Shown piece after piece: positions 41,820-50,221 of a stretch of 64,000 nt of DNA. Position numbers and translations under genes: made by a program. The notes under the pieces are model-generated. The model was not told the origin of the DNA and made no database searches. It saw only the letters and a list, made by a program, of their open reading frames with translations. This DNA comes from Lewinellaceae bacterium (GTDB taxonomy: Bacteria; Bacteroidota; Bacteroidia; Chitinophagales; Saprospiraceae). Every line of letters starts with the position of its first letter. The stretch's first letter is position 1. The DNA is taken from positions 1,488,001-1,552,000 of the forward strand of contig JACJYD010000001.1 of NCBI GenBank assembly GCA_020636275.1. Reading direction: 5' to 3'.

Positions 41820-44800
41820 ATGGCACATAACAGGCGGAGCGGGTTTGGAACGGCAGCATGGCTGACCAACACATGCTGGTTGCTGGTGTTTTTCCACCTG
41901 CTGCTTCCCTTTTTTGGATTCGCGCAGAAAGCACGGTTCGAATTTTTTACCACGGCCAACGGACTGACCGGGAACAACACCTCCACGGTCGCTCAAGACG
42001 ATCAGGGTTTCCTCTGGTTGGTGAATGAGGGCAAAGTCCACCGCTTCGACGGACGAAACTTTTTGGTCTATCCTTCTCCCGATGAATTGCCGGGTGGCCA
42101 GGGGCCCTTCCTGGGCCTGGCCTCTTATCAGGATTCTTTACTCTTTGTGTGGAGCGAAAGCGCTTGCTTTCTGTTGGACCCTAAAACGGAGGACTGGCAA
42201 CAGATTGAAGTAGAGGCGGAAAGCCCTCCGGGCAATGGAGTGGAGTTTTTTCAAGGTATGGGACGCGACCCTATTCTCCTGACCAGGGCGCAAAAAGGTT
42301 TTAGTGAATCCGACATTTTGCGTTTTCAAAACCATCAACTGGCCCTCGTCAGCTTTCCCGCCCATATCTCTTCGCTCAATGCCCCTTTCTACTGGTGTGC
42401 TATCGACGCTTCCGGCCATACCTACCTGGCCTATCGGGACACCCTATACCAGTTGGATCCTACGGGTCGGGAGATAGCTGTCACTCCCTTCCAAAATATT
42501 TGTACGGATTGCGCGAATCTCTGCTTTCAATTCAGTCCGGGTGGCACGCTGGTGCTCCTGGCCGACTGGCGATTTTATGTCCTGGACCGGGAGAACAACC
42601 GGTTTGTGCCGCACCCCGCCAACCGGTTTGTGCGGCCCGGTCAAAACCATTTGCACCGCTTCATTTTTGAAAAAAATGGCAGCATCTGGGCCTGTGGAGC
42701 GGATCGAAACCTCATGTATTACGATGCCGCTGCAGATACCCTGTTCAATTTTCAGGAGGAATTGAAAACCTTGCTCCCCAATCCCAATGATTTTAAAGGG
42801 GTTTTTCAGGATAAAACCGGGATTGTCTGGGTAGATACCCGGATGGGGCTGCTAAAAGTAAGGCCACAGATCTACCCGTTTCAAACCTATTTCACCGGGC
42901 TGAATGGATCCAATGCCTATTTTAGTTTCCGGGGGATGACCGAAGATGCGCAGGGAATGATCTACGGGATGTTTTACGACGGGATTGCTCGGTTTGACCC
43001 GGCCAAAAAACAACCATCCCGGATTTTTACCCCCCCAAACCTGAATCCAAATCCTTTCGATCTCTATGCAGACGGGGAACGGATATGGGTGAACGGCGGA
43101 CAGTACCTGGATCCAAGAACAGGCATGATAATGGACGTGCCCAGTCCATTTCATGAAAATCCGGTGGGCGATAACGGGTTTTTTGCGAAGGACCGGAACG
43201 GAACCCTTTGGTGGGCGGCGCATTATTTTCTGCTCTCCTTGCACAACTCGGAAGCCGGTTTGAAATGGACCAGGGAGCTGGAGTTGCCGGAAAAGGTATT
43301 CAACAAGATGGAAGCTCTCCACGCGGGGGAGCAAGACGGGAAATTGTGGATCAGCTTTAAAGGAAAATTGCTGCAATACGACCCTAAAACCAAAGATCAG
43401 CATTGGTTTGATCCTGCCGATTGGGAACTCCCCGTAACCCGCATCATGGCCATTCAGGAGGATCGCAGGGGGAAATTTTGGCTGGGCACCGATGCAGGCC
43501 TTGTCTATTTCGACCCGGAAAAGGACGCCGCCGTTCTCTATTCGGTCAATGAGGGCCTGCCCAATAATTTCGTCTGTGGCGTATTGACCGAAGGCGATTC
43601 CTGCCTCTGGCTGAGCACCAATCACGGCCTTTCCCGCTTTCATATCCCTACGAAAACTTTCGTCAATTTTTTGGAAGAAGATGGGCTGACACATAACGAA
43701 TTTAACCGAAAGTCTTTTTTCAAAGCCCGTGACGGCCGGCTATTCTTCGGCGGAATGCGAGGCATCAACGCTTTTTTCCCGGACGAAGTGATGCGGGCTT
43801 ACCGAAACAAAAACAATGGCGCCCGCATGGTGCTCTCTTCCTTTACCTACACCGATGAAAGGCGGGATACGGTCTTATGGAAAACCCATTTTGGACACCA
43901 GCCCGAAATCCACCTCCACTATTGGGATTGGTCGTACACCTTTGAATATGCGCTAACCGATTTCGGAAACCCGGAGGAGATCTTCTTCAGCTATCAAATG
44001 GAAGGCTATAAAGACAGCTGGTCGGCCCCATCCAAATTCAACTTTGTCCGGTTCAACAGCCTGCCCAGCGGCGAATACGTTTTCCGGGTAAAAGCCCGCG
44101 ATAGCCGGGGGCAGTGGAACCCCAACCAATTGGCCGTAAAGGTGATCGTCCACCCTCCCTGGTGGGCGACCTGGTGGGCCTTTATTCTTTACAGTCTCCT
44201 TTTCATCGTAGTCGTCTATTTTTTGCGCCGCTATGAGCTGAACCGCCAACGGCTCAAGTACAACCTGGACCTGGAAAAGCTGGAAGCGGAGCGGTTGAAA
44301 GAACTCGACAGTTTCAAAAGCAGGCTCTACACGAATCTGACCCACGAGTTCCGCACGCCGCTTACGGTCATCCTGGGTATGGCAAAACAGTTGACAGAAG
44401 GCAGTTGGCAGTCGGCGGTCGGGGAGAAGGAGGGAAAACGGATTTCCCAGGGTTTGAACCTCATTGAAAATAACGGGAGAAACCTCCTGCGCCTCATCAA
44501 CCAGTTGCTCGACCTGTCCAAACTGGAAAACCAGGCCTTTCAACTCCATATGCGGCAGGGGGACATCGTGCCCTACCTGCGCTACCTCACCGAGTCATTC
44601 CAGACCTATGCCAATAGCAATAACCTCTCCCTCCGGTTTTTCACTCCCCTGGAATCGCTCGTCATGGATTACGACTCCGAGCAGGTCAAGCAGGTATTGA
44701 CGAACCTGATCTCCAATGCCGTGAAATTTACGCCGTCGGGTGGAGATGTGTATGTGCAGTTGGCAGTAGATAGTGTGCAGTCGGCAGTTGGCGATCTCTT

Positions 44801-45893
44801 GCTCACCGTAAAAGACACCGGCGTAGGGATACCTCCGGAGCATCTGCCCCATATCTTCGACCGTTTTTACCAGGTGGACAGTTCTGCCACGCGGGAGGGC
44901 GAGGGTACAGGTATCGGGCTGGCGCACACGCAAGAGCTGGTCAAGCTGATGGGAGGGGATATTTCGGCAGTTAGTGAGCAGGGGAAAGGCTCCAGCTTTA
45001 TGGTGCGCCTGCCCATTCGCAGGGAAGCCGAAAGGAAGGAAGGGGATTTTGAAGAAATGGAAGTACAGGATTGGGCGCCGAAAGTAAGCTACGAATCCGA
45101 GGCCTCCGTTCCGGAAAAATCCGGGTTGCCGCAACTGCTGGTTATCGAGGACAATCCGGATGTGGTCCTATATCTTAAAAGCTGTCTCACCGACCAATAC
45201 CAGGTAGAGGTGGCCTATAACGGGAGGATCGGGATCGAGAAAGCCCTCGAGCAGGTCCCTGACCTCGTCATCAGCGACGTGATGATGCCGGAAAAGGACG
45301 GCTTCGAAGTATGCGACACGCTCAAAAACGACGAGCGGACGAGCCATATTCCCATCGTCCTGCTGACGGCGAAAGCCGACAACGCCTCCAGGATCGCAGG
45401 ACTACGCCGGGGTGCAGAAGTTTACTTATCCAAGCCTTTTGATAAGGAAGAATTGCTGGTCCAGCTGAAAATGATGCTCGACAGGCAAAGGAGGGTAGCG
45501 GCCTATTTTTCCCGGAAGCTTCGTGGCGGAGTCGAGGTGCAGGACCCGGATCCCGAAACTGTGGAAACGATCCAGATCGAAGACGCCTTTATCCAAAAGG
45601 TGCGCCAAATCATTGAAGCACACTATGCCGACGAAAATTTTGCCTTGCCCCAGCTCTGCCAAAAGATCGGGATGAGCCGTTCGCAGCTCTTCCGAAAAAT
45701 GACAACCCTCATCCAAACCTCCCCCTCTGATTTTATCCGTTCCTACCGCCTGGAAAAGGCCAAAAAACTCCTGGAAACCACGGAGTTGAACGTCTCCGAA
45801 GTGGCCTGGCAAGTGGGGTATAAAGACCTTGCGCATTTTTCCAGGTCTTTTCAGGAGGCATTCGGCGTCCCGCCGAGCGCAACCAGCAAGTGA
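41820..45893 (+). CDS. Hybrid two-component system protein (propeller sensor, Y_Y_Y, HisKA, HATPase, REC, AraC)
   Basis: 1357 aa, the one-protein type common in Bacteroidota for glycan sensing. Signal-like segment, then a two-propeller periplasmic region of Reg_prop repeats (about 40-690; for example GFLWLVNEGKVHRFDGRNF, GKFWLGTDAGLVYFDP), Y_Y_Y domain (about 690-775), helix at 780-800, HisKA with LTHEFRTPL (His842), HATPase (KDTGVGIPPEHL, GTGIGLAHTQELV), receiver with Asp1153 (LVISDVMMPEKDG), and AraC DNA-binding domain (last 110 residues). It usually controls a neighbouring polysaccharide locus; the nearest enzyme is the GH92 mannosidase upstream, a plausible target. Two repeat islands interrupt the kinase core (44388-44422 and 44757-44792). 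Confidence 0.92.
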   Translation: MAHNRRSGFGTAAWLTNTCWLLVFFHLLLPFFGFAQKARFEFFTTANGLTGNNTSTVAQDDQGFLWLVNEGKVHRFDGRNFLVYPSPDELPGGQGPFLGLASYQDSLLFVWSESACFLLDPKTEDWQQIEVEAESPPGNGVEFFQGMGRDPILLTRAQKGFSESDILRFQNHQLALVSFPAHISSLNAPFYWCAIDASGHTYLAYRDTLYQLDPTGREIAVTPFQNICTDCANLCFQFSPGGTLVLLADWRFYVLDRENNRFVPHPANRFVRPGQNHLHRFIFEKNGSIWACGADRNLMYYDAAADTLFNFQEELKTLLPNPNDFKGVFQDKTGIVWVDTRMGLLKVRPQIYPFQTYFTGLNGSNAYFSFRGMTEDAQGMIYGMFYDGIARFDPAKKQPSRIFTPPNLNPNPFDLYADGERIWVNGGQYLDPRTGMIMDVPSPFHENPVGDNGFFAKDRNGTLWWAAHYFLLSLHNSEAGLKWTRELELPEKVFNKMEALHAGEQDGKLWISFKGKLLQYDPKTKDQHWFDPADWELPVTRIMAIQEDRRGKFWLGTDAGLVYFDPEKDAAVLYSVNEGLPNNFVCGVLTEGDSCLWLSTNHGLSRFHIPTKTFVNFLEEDGLTHNEFNRKSFFKARDGRLFFGGMRGINAFFPDEVMRAYRNKNNGARMVLSSFTYTDERRDTVLWKTHFGHQPEIHLHYWDWSYTFEYALTDFGNPEEIFFSYQMEGYKDSWSAPSKFNFVRFNSLPSGEYVFRVKARDSRGQWNPNQLAVKVIVHPPWWATWWAFILYSLLFIVVVYFLRRYELNRQRLKYNLDLEKLEAERLKELDSFKSRLYTNLTHEFRTPLTVILGMAKQLTEGSWQSAVGEKEGKRISQGLNLIENNGRNLLRLINQLLDLSKLENQAFQLHMRQGDIVPYLRYLTESFQTYANSNNLSLRFFTPLESLVMDYDSEQVKQVLTNLISNAVKFTPSGGDVYVQLAVDSVQSAVGDLLLTVKDTGVGIPPEHLPHIFDRFYQVDSSATREGEGTGIGLAHTQELVKLMGGDISAVSEQGKGSSFMVRLPIRREAERKEGDFEEMEVQDWAPKVSYESEASVPEKSGLPQLLVIEDNPDVVLYLKSCLTDQYQVEVAYNGRIGIEKALEQVPDLVISDVMMPEKDGFEVCDTLKNDERTSHIPIVLLTAKADNASRIAGLRRGAEVYLSKPFDKEELLVQLKMMLDRQRRVAAYFSRKLRGGVEVQDPDPETVETIQIEDAFIQKVRQIIEAHYADENFALPQLCQKIGMSRSQLFRKMTTLIQTSPSDFIRSYRLEKAKKLLETTELNVSEVAWQVGYKDLAHFSRSFQEAFGVPPSATSK
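44388..44422 (+). repeat. CAGT(T/C)GGC-type repeat island inside the kinase gene
   Basis: Degenerate tandem units CAGTTGACAG, CAGTTGGCAG, TCGGCGGTCGG coding for QLTEGSWQSAVGE in the HisKA helix region after the His box. The peptide WQSAVG is not part of the HisKA core. Confidence 0.6.
44757..44792 (+). repeat. Second CAGT(T/C)GGC-type repeat island inside the kinase gene
   Basis: CAGTTGGCAGTAGATAGTGTGCAGTCGGCAGTTGGC, coding for QLAVDSVQSAVGD between the N-box and the DTGVG motif of the ATPase domain. It shares CAGTTGGCAGT and CAGTCGGC with the island at 44388. Confidence 0.6.
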
Positions 45894-45923
45894 TTGATTT
45901 TAAGTGACTTACTTTTAGTCCAA

Positions 45924-46865
45924 TTAAATCGTCAGCCCTTCGATCTCAATCCCGTCTTCTTCCCCGAACAACCCTCTTCCCTGCACTTCCTTCTGGATCA
46001 GCGCGATCGGGCGTTTGTCCTTAAAAGGCTCCACGGCTTTCGGGAAGCTGAGTTTGGTCAATTGCTGGATCGTCGAGACGTTGACCTGGTATATATCCGC
46101 TCCTTTAAAATCCATGAACAGCTGATCCTCTTCGCTGACAATGAGGTCGCGGCCCGTTTCACGGGGATGAACGATCCCGGCTTTCTCCAATAGCTCTTCC
46201 TGTCCCATCAGGAATCCGACCCGGTACAGGCGGCCGTCGGATTTGGTGAAATAGATGACCTTCCAAAACAGGGTGGGGATGCGAACCTGCTCCCCATCGA
46301 CCTCCGTTACGAAAACAGGGTCCTTGTCGGAGAGCACAGGCCCGGTAAAGAGGTTGATCTTCAATCCCTGGTCGACCGCTTCGCTTTTCAGGATATAGTC
46401 TTCCAGTCCTCTCCACAATTGCTGGTTGAGCCTGGCGATCTGGGGCACGGCGTTCGTGTAGAAAAAAGTAGAATAAGCGCCCCGCCTGGCGATCTCATCG
46501 GTCAAACCCCATTGGGCGTCTTCCCGTTTCGTCATGTGGCCTTTGTCAAAATCGCTTTTGGGGGCAGCATAAAGACTGGAGCCCCACTGGTGCTTGTCGC
46601 TGATCCGGGGGTCCAGCTGCCAGCTGTCGTGCCGGGGCAATTTTCGAAACTGCCGCCCGTCGATATTAGCTGCGGTAAAAATGGGGAATCGCCTTCTGGC
46701 GTTCTGCACCACGCTGTAGTTCTGATAGTGGAGCACATCTCCCCGTCCACCTACCACAGGGGCTACATCCGGCAGCTGATCCGGGCTGATGCGGGGTAGG
46801 GCGACTTTGTTTTTGGCGCCTAAAAAATCAGCTTGATAACCATGGAATTGCTCTAAGTTTTCCAA
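45924..46865 (-). CDS. DNA/RNA non-specific endonuclease (NUC1 family), no signal peptide
   Basis: 313 aa. The beta-beta-alpha metal nuclease motif is SDFDKGHMTKREDAQWG with catalytic His110; the metal-binding Asn is in IARLNQQLWRGLEDY (N147), matching Serratia nuclease. Arg or Lys near 108 and the WG turn complete the site. Serratia-type enzymes are secreted, but here the N-terminus is acidic and polar (MENLEQFHGYQADFLGAKNK) with no signal, so it may stay in the cytoplasm or leave by another route. NUC1 proteins without signal, often with a protease domain, occur as effectors in defence or competition; no immunity gene is recognised here. It converges on the kinase gene with 30 bp between. 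Confidence 0.85.
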   Translation of the reverse strand: MENLEQFHGYQADFLGAKNKVALPRISPDQLPDVAPVVGGRGDVLHYQNYSVVQNARRRFPIFTAANIDGRQFRKLPRHDSWQLDPRISDKHQWGSSLYAAPKSDFDKGHMTKREDAQWGLTDEIARRGAYSTFFYTNAVPQIARLNQQLWRGLEDYILKSEAVDQGLKINLFTGPVLSDKDPVFVTEVDGEQVRIPTLFWKVIYFTKSDGRLYRVGFLMGQEELLEKAGIVHPRETGRDLIVSEEDQLFMDFKGADIYQVNVSTIQQLTKLSFPKAVEPFKDKRPIALIQKEVQGRGLFGEEDGIEIEGLTI

Positions 46866-46925
46866 AATGGGTGGTTTTTTTGGTGAAAGTTGACCTGAAT
46901 ATACAAAATTTATACGGGAAGGAGA

Positions 46926-47606
46926 TCAGTTTTCGATCTCGATCTCCGCTACGGCCTGTTTGTACATTTCAAGGATCATAAGCCCGGTCAGTGTCTCTCC
47001 TTGGCGGACTTCCCAGTCGCCGTCTGTTTGGGTGCTCCGCTTTAGTTTTCCGAAATCCTTGACCTGGACTTTGCTTTTCCAGACCACTTCATTGTCCTTG
47101 TCCATGGCTTTGATGTTCATGGTGACCATCGGTTTGATCTTGTGGTTGCCGGTGCCGAGATCGACCCGGACGCCTTGTCCCTCTTCGATCGATACCAGGA
47201 TCTGGAGGTAAAGGTCTTCGTCGTGTTGCTCTTTCGCTTTTTTAAACGCACTCATCGGCAAACCTTCAATGGAAGTCTTGTCGGTTCCCCCTTCAATGCC
47301 GGTGGTTTCAAACGGTGTACCATTGTTGGTAGTAACGGTCAGGAAGCCGACCGGCATGCCCAGTTTTTCAGACAGCACCCGTTCCGTTACCTGTTTGATC
47401 GAATCGGTAATGGCATCGGGAATGGCTGCTGCGGAGCTAAAACCGCTGAGTATTCCTCCTCCTTTGCGTTCGGCTTCCATTTCCTTTACCATTTCGTTGT
47501 CGATGGAAAAGGTGAAATAGAAAATGCCTGCCGTTTTCTGGGCCAGGAGGGAAGAGATAAAGAAAAAGCACAGAAATACCGGAGAAAACAATTTGACTGA
47601 ATTCAT
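46926..47606 (-). CDS. Secreted protein of unknown function
   Basis: 226 aa from MNSVKLF (47606), the start of a signal peptide ending SSLLAQ; an ORF start at 47639 is less likely. The mature chain begins with KTAGIFYFTFSID and a helix KEMEAERKGGG, with later strands giving LYLQILVSIEEGQGVRVDLG and KPMVTMNIKAMDKDNEVVWKSKVQVKDFG. The last helix (LTGLMILEMYKQAVAEIEIEN) is amphipathic. Alternating strands and one helix suggest a small compact domain, perhaps lipocalin- or DUF4136-like, which I cannot confirm. No known motif. It lies 60 bp from the NUC1 gene on the same strand, so the two may be co-transcribed. Confidence 0.65.
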   Translation of the reverse strand: MNSVKLFSPVFLCFFFISSLLAQKTAGIFYFTFSIDNEMVKEMEAERKGGGILSGFSSAAAIPDAITDSIKQVTERVLSEKLGMPVGFLTVTTNNGTPFETTGIEGGTDKTSIEGLPMSAFKKAKEQHDEDLYLQILVSIEEGQGVRVDLGTGNHKIKPMVTMNIKAMDKDNEVVWKSKVQVKDFGKLKRSTQTDGDWEVRQGETLTGLMILEMYKQAVAEIEIEN

Positions 47607-47777
47607 GATGGAGAGGATTTGATGTTTATTATGAGTCAAATTTACCTCGATTTACTACATCCGGTACGGAAACTTCCTCGTCCCTTTCCGGCTGATAGAA
47701 TCGTCGAAAGGTAATTCTCCGGGAATTCATGCGAAATGATTTTTATCAAATGGAAAGAAAATAGGAGTCCTGCGAAT

Positions 47778-48014
47778 CAGGGGCTAACGTTCCGTGGGAG
47801 ATCGAATTTGCGCGATAAGTGCAATAAAACCTACGGGCAGGGTTATTAAGTTCTATCTCACCCCCTACAAGATTAGCCCCTGCCGGGATTTTTTGTCAAT
47901 GCACTAAAATTACCCGTAGGGACGGGATGTGAAATGGGTGCTGTCTGCACATTTTACAATTTGCTACAGGCCATACCTTCCCTGTAAGACGATGGTGCCA
48001 AAATATTTTGGCAC
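47778..48014. other. Structured non-coding stretch with nested inverted repeats
   Basis: No ORF of note. CAGGGGCTAA (47778-47787) pairs with TTAGCCCCTG (47873-47882); CCTACGGG (47830-47837) pairs with CCCGTAGG (47913-47920), crossing the first pair in a pseudoknot-like order; GTGCCAAAATATTTTGGCAC (47995-48014) is a perfect 20-bp palindrome, with an imperfect one (GCGC...GGCGC) just after. It could be a REP/MITE-like relic or an RNA element. Confidence 0.5.
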
Positions 48015-48083
48015 ACCACTGGTGCGCTAAATTTATTTGGCGCGGGAAAAGGTTAGAGCAACGGTTAATGCCGTGCTTAAAGA

Positions 48084-48140
48084 AGCTATATAATATTTTT
48101 CCCCCGCCGGGAGGGGCGGGGGAAAAAATATTATATAACT
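48084..48140 (-). terminator. Long inverted repeat after the fasciclin gene
   Basis: Arms of about 24 bp (TATATAATATTTTTCCCCCGCC against its partner with one bulged T), loop GGGAGG. It begins 30 bp after the stop of the fasciclin gene (minus strand). A terminator role is inferred from position. Confidence 0.65.
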
Positions 48141-48169
48141 ATTTAATGCGCGACCCTAGTCTTTTCCGG

Positions 48170-49111
48170 TTACAGGTTGACCGGAAGGATCACGGTGTCC
48201 AGCACGTGGATCACCCCATTGGTGGCTTGAACGTTGGTCAGCACCACATTGGCGGTATTCCCGTTGGCATCGGTAATGGTCACGTTAGCGCCGTCGATGT
48301 TGACGGTGAATTCCTCGCCTTGTACCGTCTTTACGGTCATACCGTCGGTCAGGTCGCCCGAAACGACGTTGGCGCCGGCTACTACGTGGTAAGTCAGCAC
48401 GGAGGCAAGTTGGTCGGCATCGAGCGTGGCTACCGTGGAGGCGATGGATTCAAAGGCGCTGTTCAGGGGGGCGAATACCGTCCAGGGACCGTCGCCCTGC
48501 AGCGTGGTAACCAGGTCGCCGTTGGCAACGCCCAGGGCGCCGACCAATTCGGTAAAATTACTGTTGGCTGCGGCATGCCCGACGATATCGAGCGGAAGGA
48601 GCACACCGTCCACGATGTGGATCACACCGTTGGTGGCTTCCACATCGGCTGTCGTCACCTTGGCGCTACCGTTGATCGTCACATTTCCGCTGGCGTCCTT
48701 TTCGATCAGGATGGACAGTTGGGTATTGCCCGGACCGGTTTCTGCCGCGGTGGTGGCGTAGGTCTGGCCGGTTTGCAGATCGGTGGAAGCGACTTTACCG
48801 CCGAGTACGTGATAAAGCAGGATTTCAGACAACGCCTCGTCTGATAGGGTGCTCAGATCCACCCCCAGGGCCTGGAAGGCAGCGTTCGTGGGGGCAAAAA
48901 CGGTGAAGTTGCCCGGGTTGTCGAGTACGCTTACCAGGTTGACGCGTTCCAGCGCAGCAACGAGCGTGCTGAACTGACTGTCGCCCGCCGCGATCTGGGC
49001 GATGGACTGGGGTTCGGGATCGGGTTCTACCGGCTCTTCTTTACAGGCGATAAATCCGAGGGTCAGGATACCTGCCAACAGGAATCCGAAGGTCGATTGA
49101 AACTTACTCAT
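48170..49111 (-). CDS. Lipoprotein with two fasciclin (FAS1) domains
   Basis: 313 aa. Lipobox GFIAC (Cys 23), a Pro/Glu linker (EEPVEPDPEPQ), then two FAS1 domains, about 37-170 and 175-310. Each shows the family motifs: FTVFAPTNAAFQAL and TVFAPLNSAFESI; LLYHVLGGKV and LTYHVVAGANV; GVIHIVDGVLLP and GVIHVLDTVILP. FAS1 proteins bind carbohydrate or matrix and mediate adhesion. Two-domain lipoproteins of this kind are common on Bacteroidota envelopes. A hairpin pair lies upstream at 49293-49378, 180 bp from the start. Confidence 0.9.
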   Translation of the reverse strand: MSKFQSTFGFLLAGILTLGFIACKEEPVEPDPEPQSIAQIAAGDSQFSTLVAALERVNLVSVLDNPGNFTVFAPTNAAFQALGVDLSTLSDEALSEILLYHVLGGKVASTDLQTGQTYATTAAETGPGNTQLSILIEKDASGNVTINGSAKVTTADVEATNGVIHIVDGVLLPLDIVGHAAANSNFTELVGALGVANGDLVTTLQGDGPWTVFAPLNSAFESIASTVATLDADQLASVLTYHVVAGANVVSGDLTDGMTVKTVQGEEFTVNIDGANVTITDANGNTANVVLTNVQATNGVIHVLDTVILPVNL

Positions 49112-49292
49112 GTGTTTGTAATTTTTTTGGTTATGATTGTGTACTCAAACGGGAAAAGGCCGTTTGGGTTCACGCGTTTGAAAAAAGGCGGGAAAAATGT
49201 CGCGAAATGGCAAAAGAGGACGGGAACCAAGTCCTACCCCAAAATGGTTTTAATGAAACGGAGTTACGCCTGAAACGTATTCAAAATTTTCA

Positions 49293-49378
49293 AAAGCGAA
49301 GTCGCCGCCACAGGCGGCGACTTCGCTTTAAAAATGACTATTTCGGCGCCGCAGGCGCCGAAATAGTCATTTTTAAAG
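49293..49378. repeat. Tandem pair of perfect triloop hairpins
   Basis: Hairpin A: 17-bp arms 49293-49309 and 49313-49329, loop ACA, core CGCCGCC/GGCGGCG. Hairpin B: 25-bp arms 49326-49350 and 49354-49378, loop GCA, core GGCGCC. They overlap by a few bases, as in the pair at 34475. They lie between the divergent fasciclin gene and a doubtful small ORF; on the minus strand they are 315 bp beyond the Cys-rich lipoprotein stop. Confidence 0.7.
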
Positions 49379-49417
49379 TGCATGTTCGTTTTATTTAAAC
49401 CTATTCAGGAAGCCTTC

Positions 49418-49687
49418 ATGAAACGGTTCTTTCGCCAAATCGCCCGGTTTTTTATCGTCCTTACCGACGCCTTGTCCGGGAAAGGGGGTGTTGAACCCCT
49501 CAGCCACTACCCCGGGACGGCCCGATTTGTGGGCCCCTGGCGTCGGGGCGCCTGGGCGCCTACCCATCCCGATGCATGGGCATGGACGGAGGAGGCGGAT
49601 CCCGCCTCCGGAGCCTTTTGGTATTGTGAAAGGTATGGGGCGGGGCATGCATCCGATGTCCTCAAACCCCGGGCAACACGGGAATAG
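49418..49687 (+). CDS. Doubtful small ORF
   Basis: 89 aa from MKRFFRQIARFF (49418), with a Phe-rich N-terminal segment and a Trp/Pro/Ala-rich body (RGAWAPTHPDAWAWTEEADPA). It lies in GC-rich sequence full of short palindromes (GGAGGCGG/CCGCCTCC at about 49590-49610). No family recognised; it could be a spurious frame, and the opposite strand is also open. Weak support only. Confidence 0.3.
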   Translation: MKRFFRQIARFFIVLTDALSGKGGVEPLSHYPGTARFVGPWRRGAWAPTHPDAWAWTEEADPASGAFWYCERYGAGHASDVLKPRATRE

Positions 49688-49693
49688 GCAGAC

Positions 49694-50023
49694 TTATTCC
49701 TGGTTTCGTATGCAGGGCACTTCGATCTCATCGCCCAGGCAAGGCATATCAACCGTGGTCCATTCCAGGTAGACGGGCAAGGGGTATTCGCTGGAATTGA
49801 GCGTGGCGGCAAACTCCTGAGGCAAGTTCATGGCCCGGAGCGTATCGCCGTCGATCTCGATGAACCAGCCTCCACAGCAAAAGCAATCGCGGGGATCTTC
49901 GCCCAGGATGATCCCTTTTTCGGAGCAATAACAGGGACCGTTGTCGCAATCGTCACAACAGGCCTGGAAGAGAAATACTCCGGCAAAGAGCGCAAGGGCG
50001 GAAAACAGGAACCGGTTTTTCAT
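49694..50023 (-). CDS. Cys-rich small lipoprotein
   Basis: 109 aa from MKNRFLFS (50023); a longer frame begins at 50197 but carries charged sequence before the signal. Lipobox LFQAC with Cys22. Ten cysteines follow the pattern ACCDDCDNGPCYC (22, 23, 26, 31, 33), DCFCCGGWFIEIDGD (47, 49, 50), then 95 and 104. The CCGGWFIEIDGDTLR part recurs in small Bacteroidota lipoproteins that I know only by sequence. Cysteine density suggests disulphides or metal binding. An inverted repeat containing an FNR-like core lies about 62 bp upstream. Confidence 0.68.
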   Translation of the reverse strand: MKNRFLFSALALFAGVFLFQACCDDCDNGPCYCSEKGIILGEDPRDCFCCGGWFIEIDGDTLRAMNLPQEFAATLNSSEYPLPVYLEWTTVDMPCLGDEIEVPCIRNQE

Positions 50024-50084
50024 GGTCGTTTCTTTTTTTGAAAAGACGTTTATTTCCTGGTAAAAGGTTGGGGTAAACCCGCAT

Positions 50085-50101
50085 TGACAATAATCATTGT
50101 C
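50085..50101. promoter_or_regulatory. Inverted repeat containing an FNR-like core
   Basis: GACAAT-AATC-ATTGTC (50086-50101) is a perfect inverted repeat; inside it TGAC-AATA-ATCA (50085-50096) is one base from the FNR core. It lies about 62 bp upstream of the Cys-rich lipoprotein (minus) and 120 bp upstream of the T9SS protein (plus). Confidence 0.35.
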
Positions 50102-50221
50102 CTGTCGCCTCATTTTCCTTAAATTTTCTGCCACATCTCTAAGTTTCCCCATTTCCTCTCTTGTGCTCATTTGACGCTCTGTAGGGCGTTTCTGCATTTA
50201 TTTATTCCTAAAAAATATATT

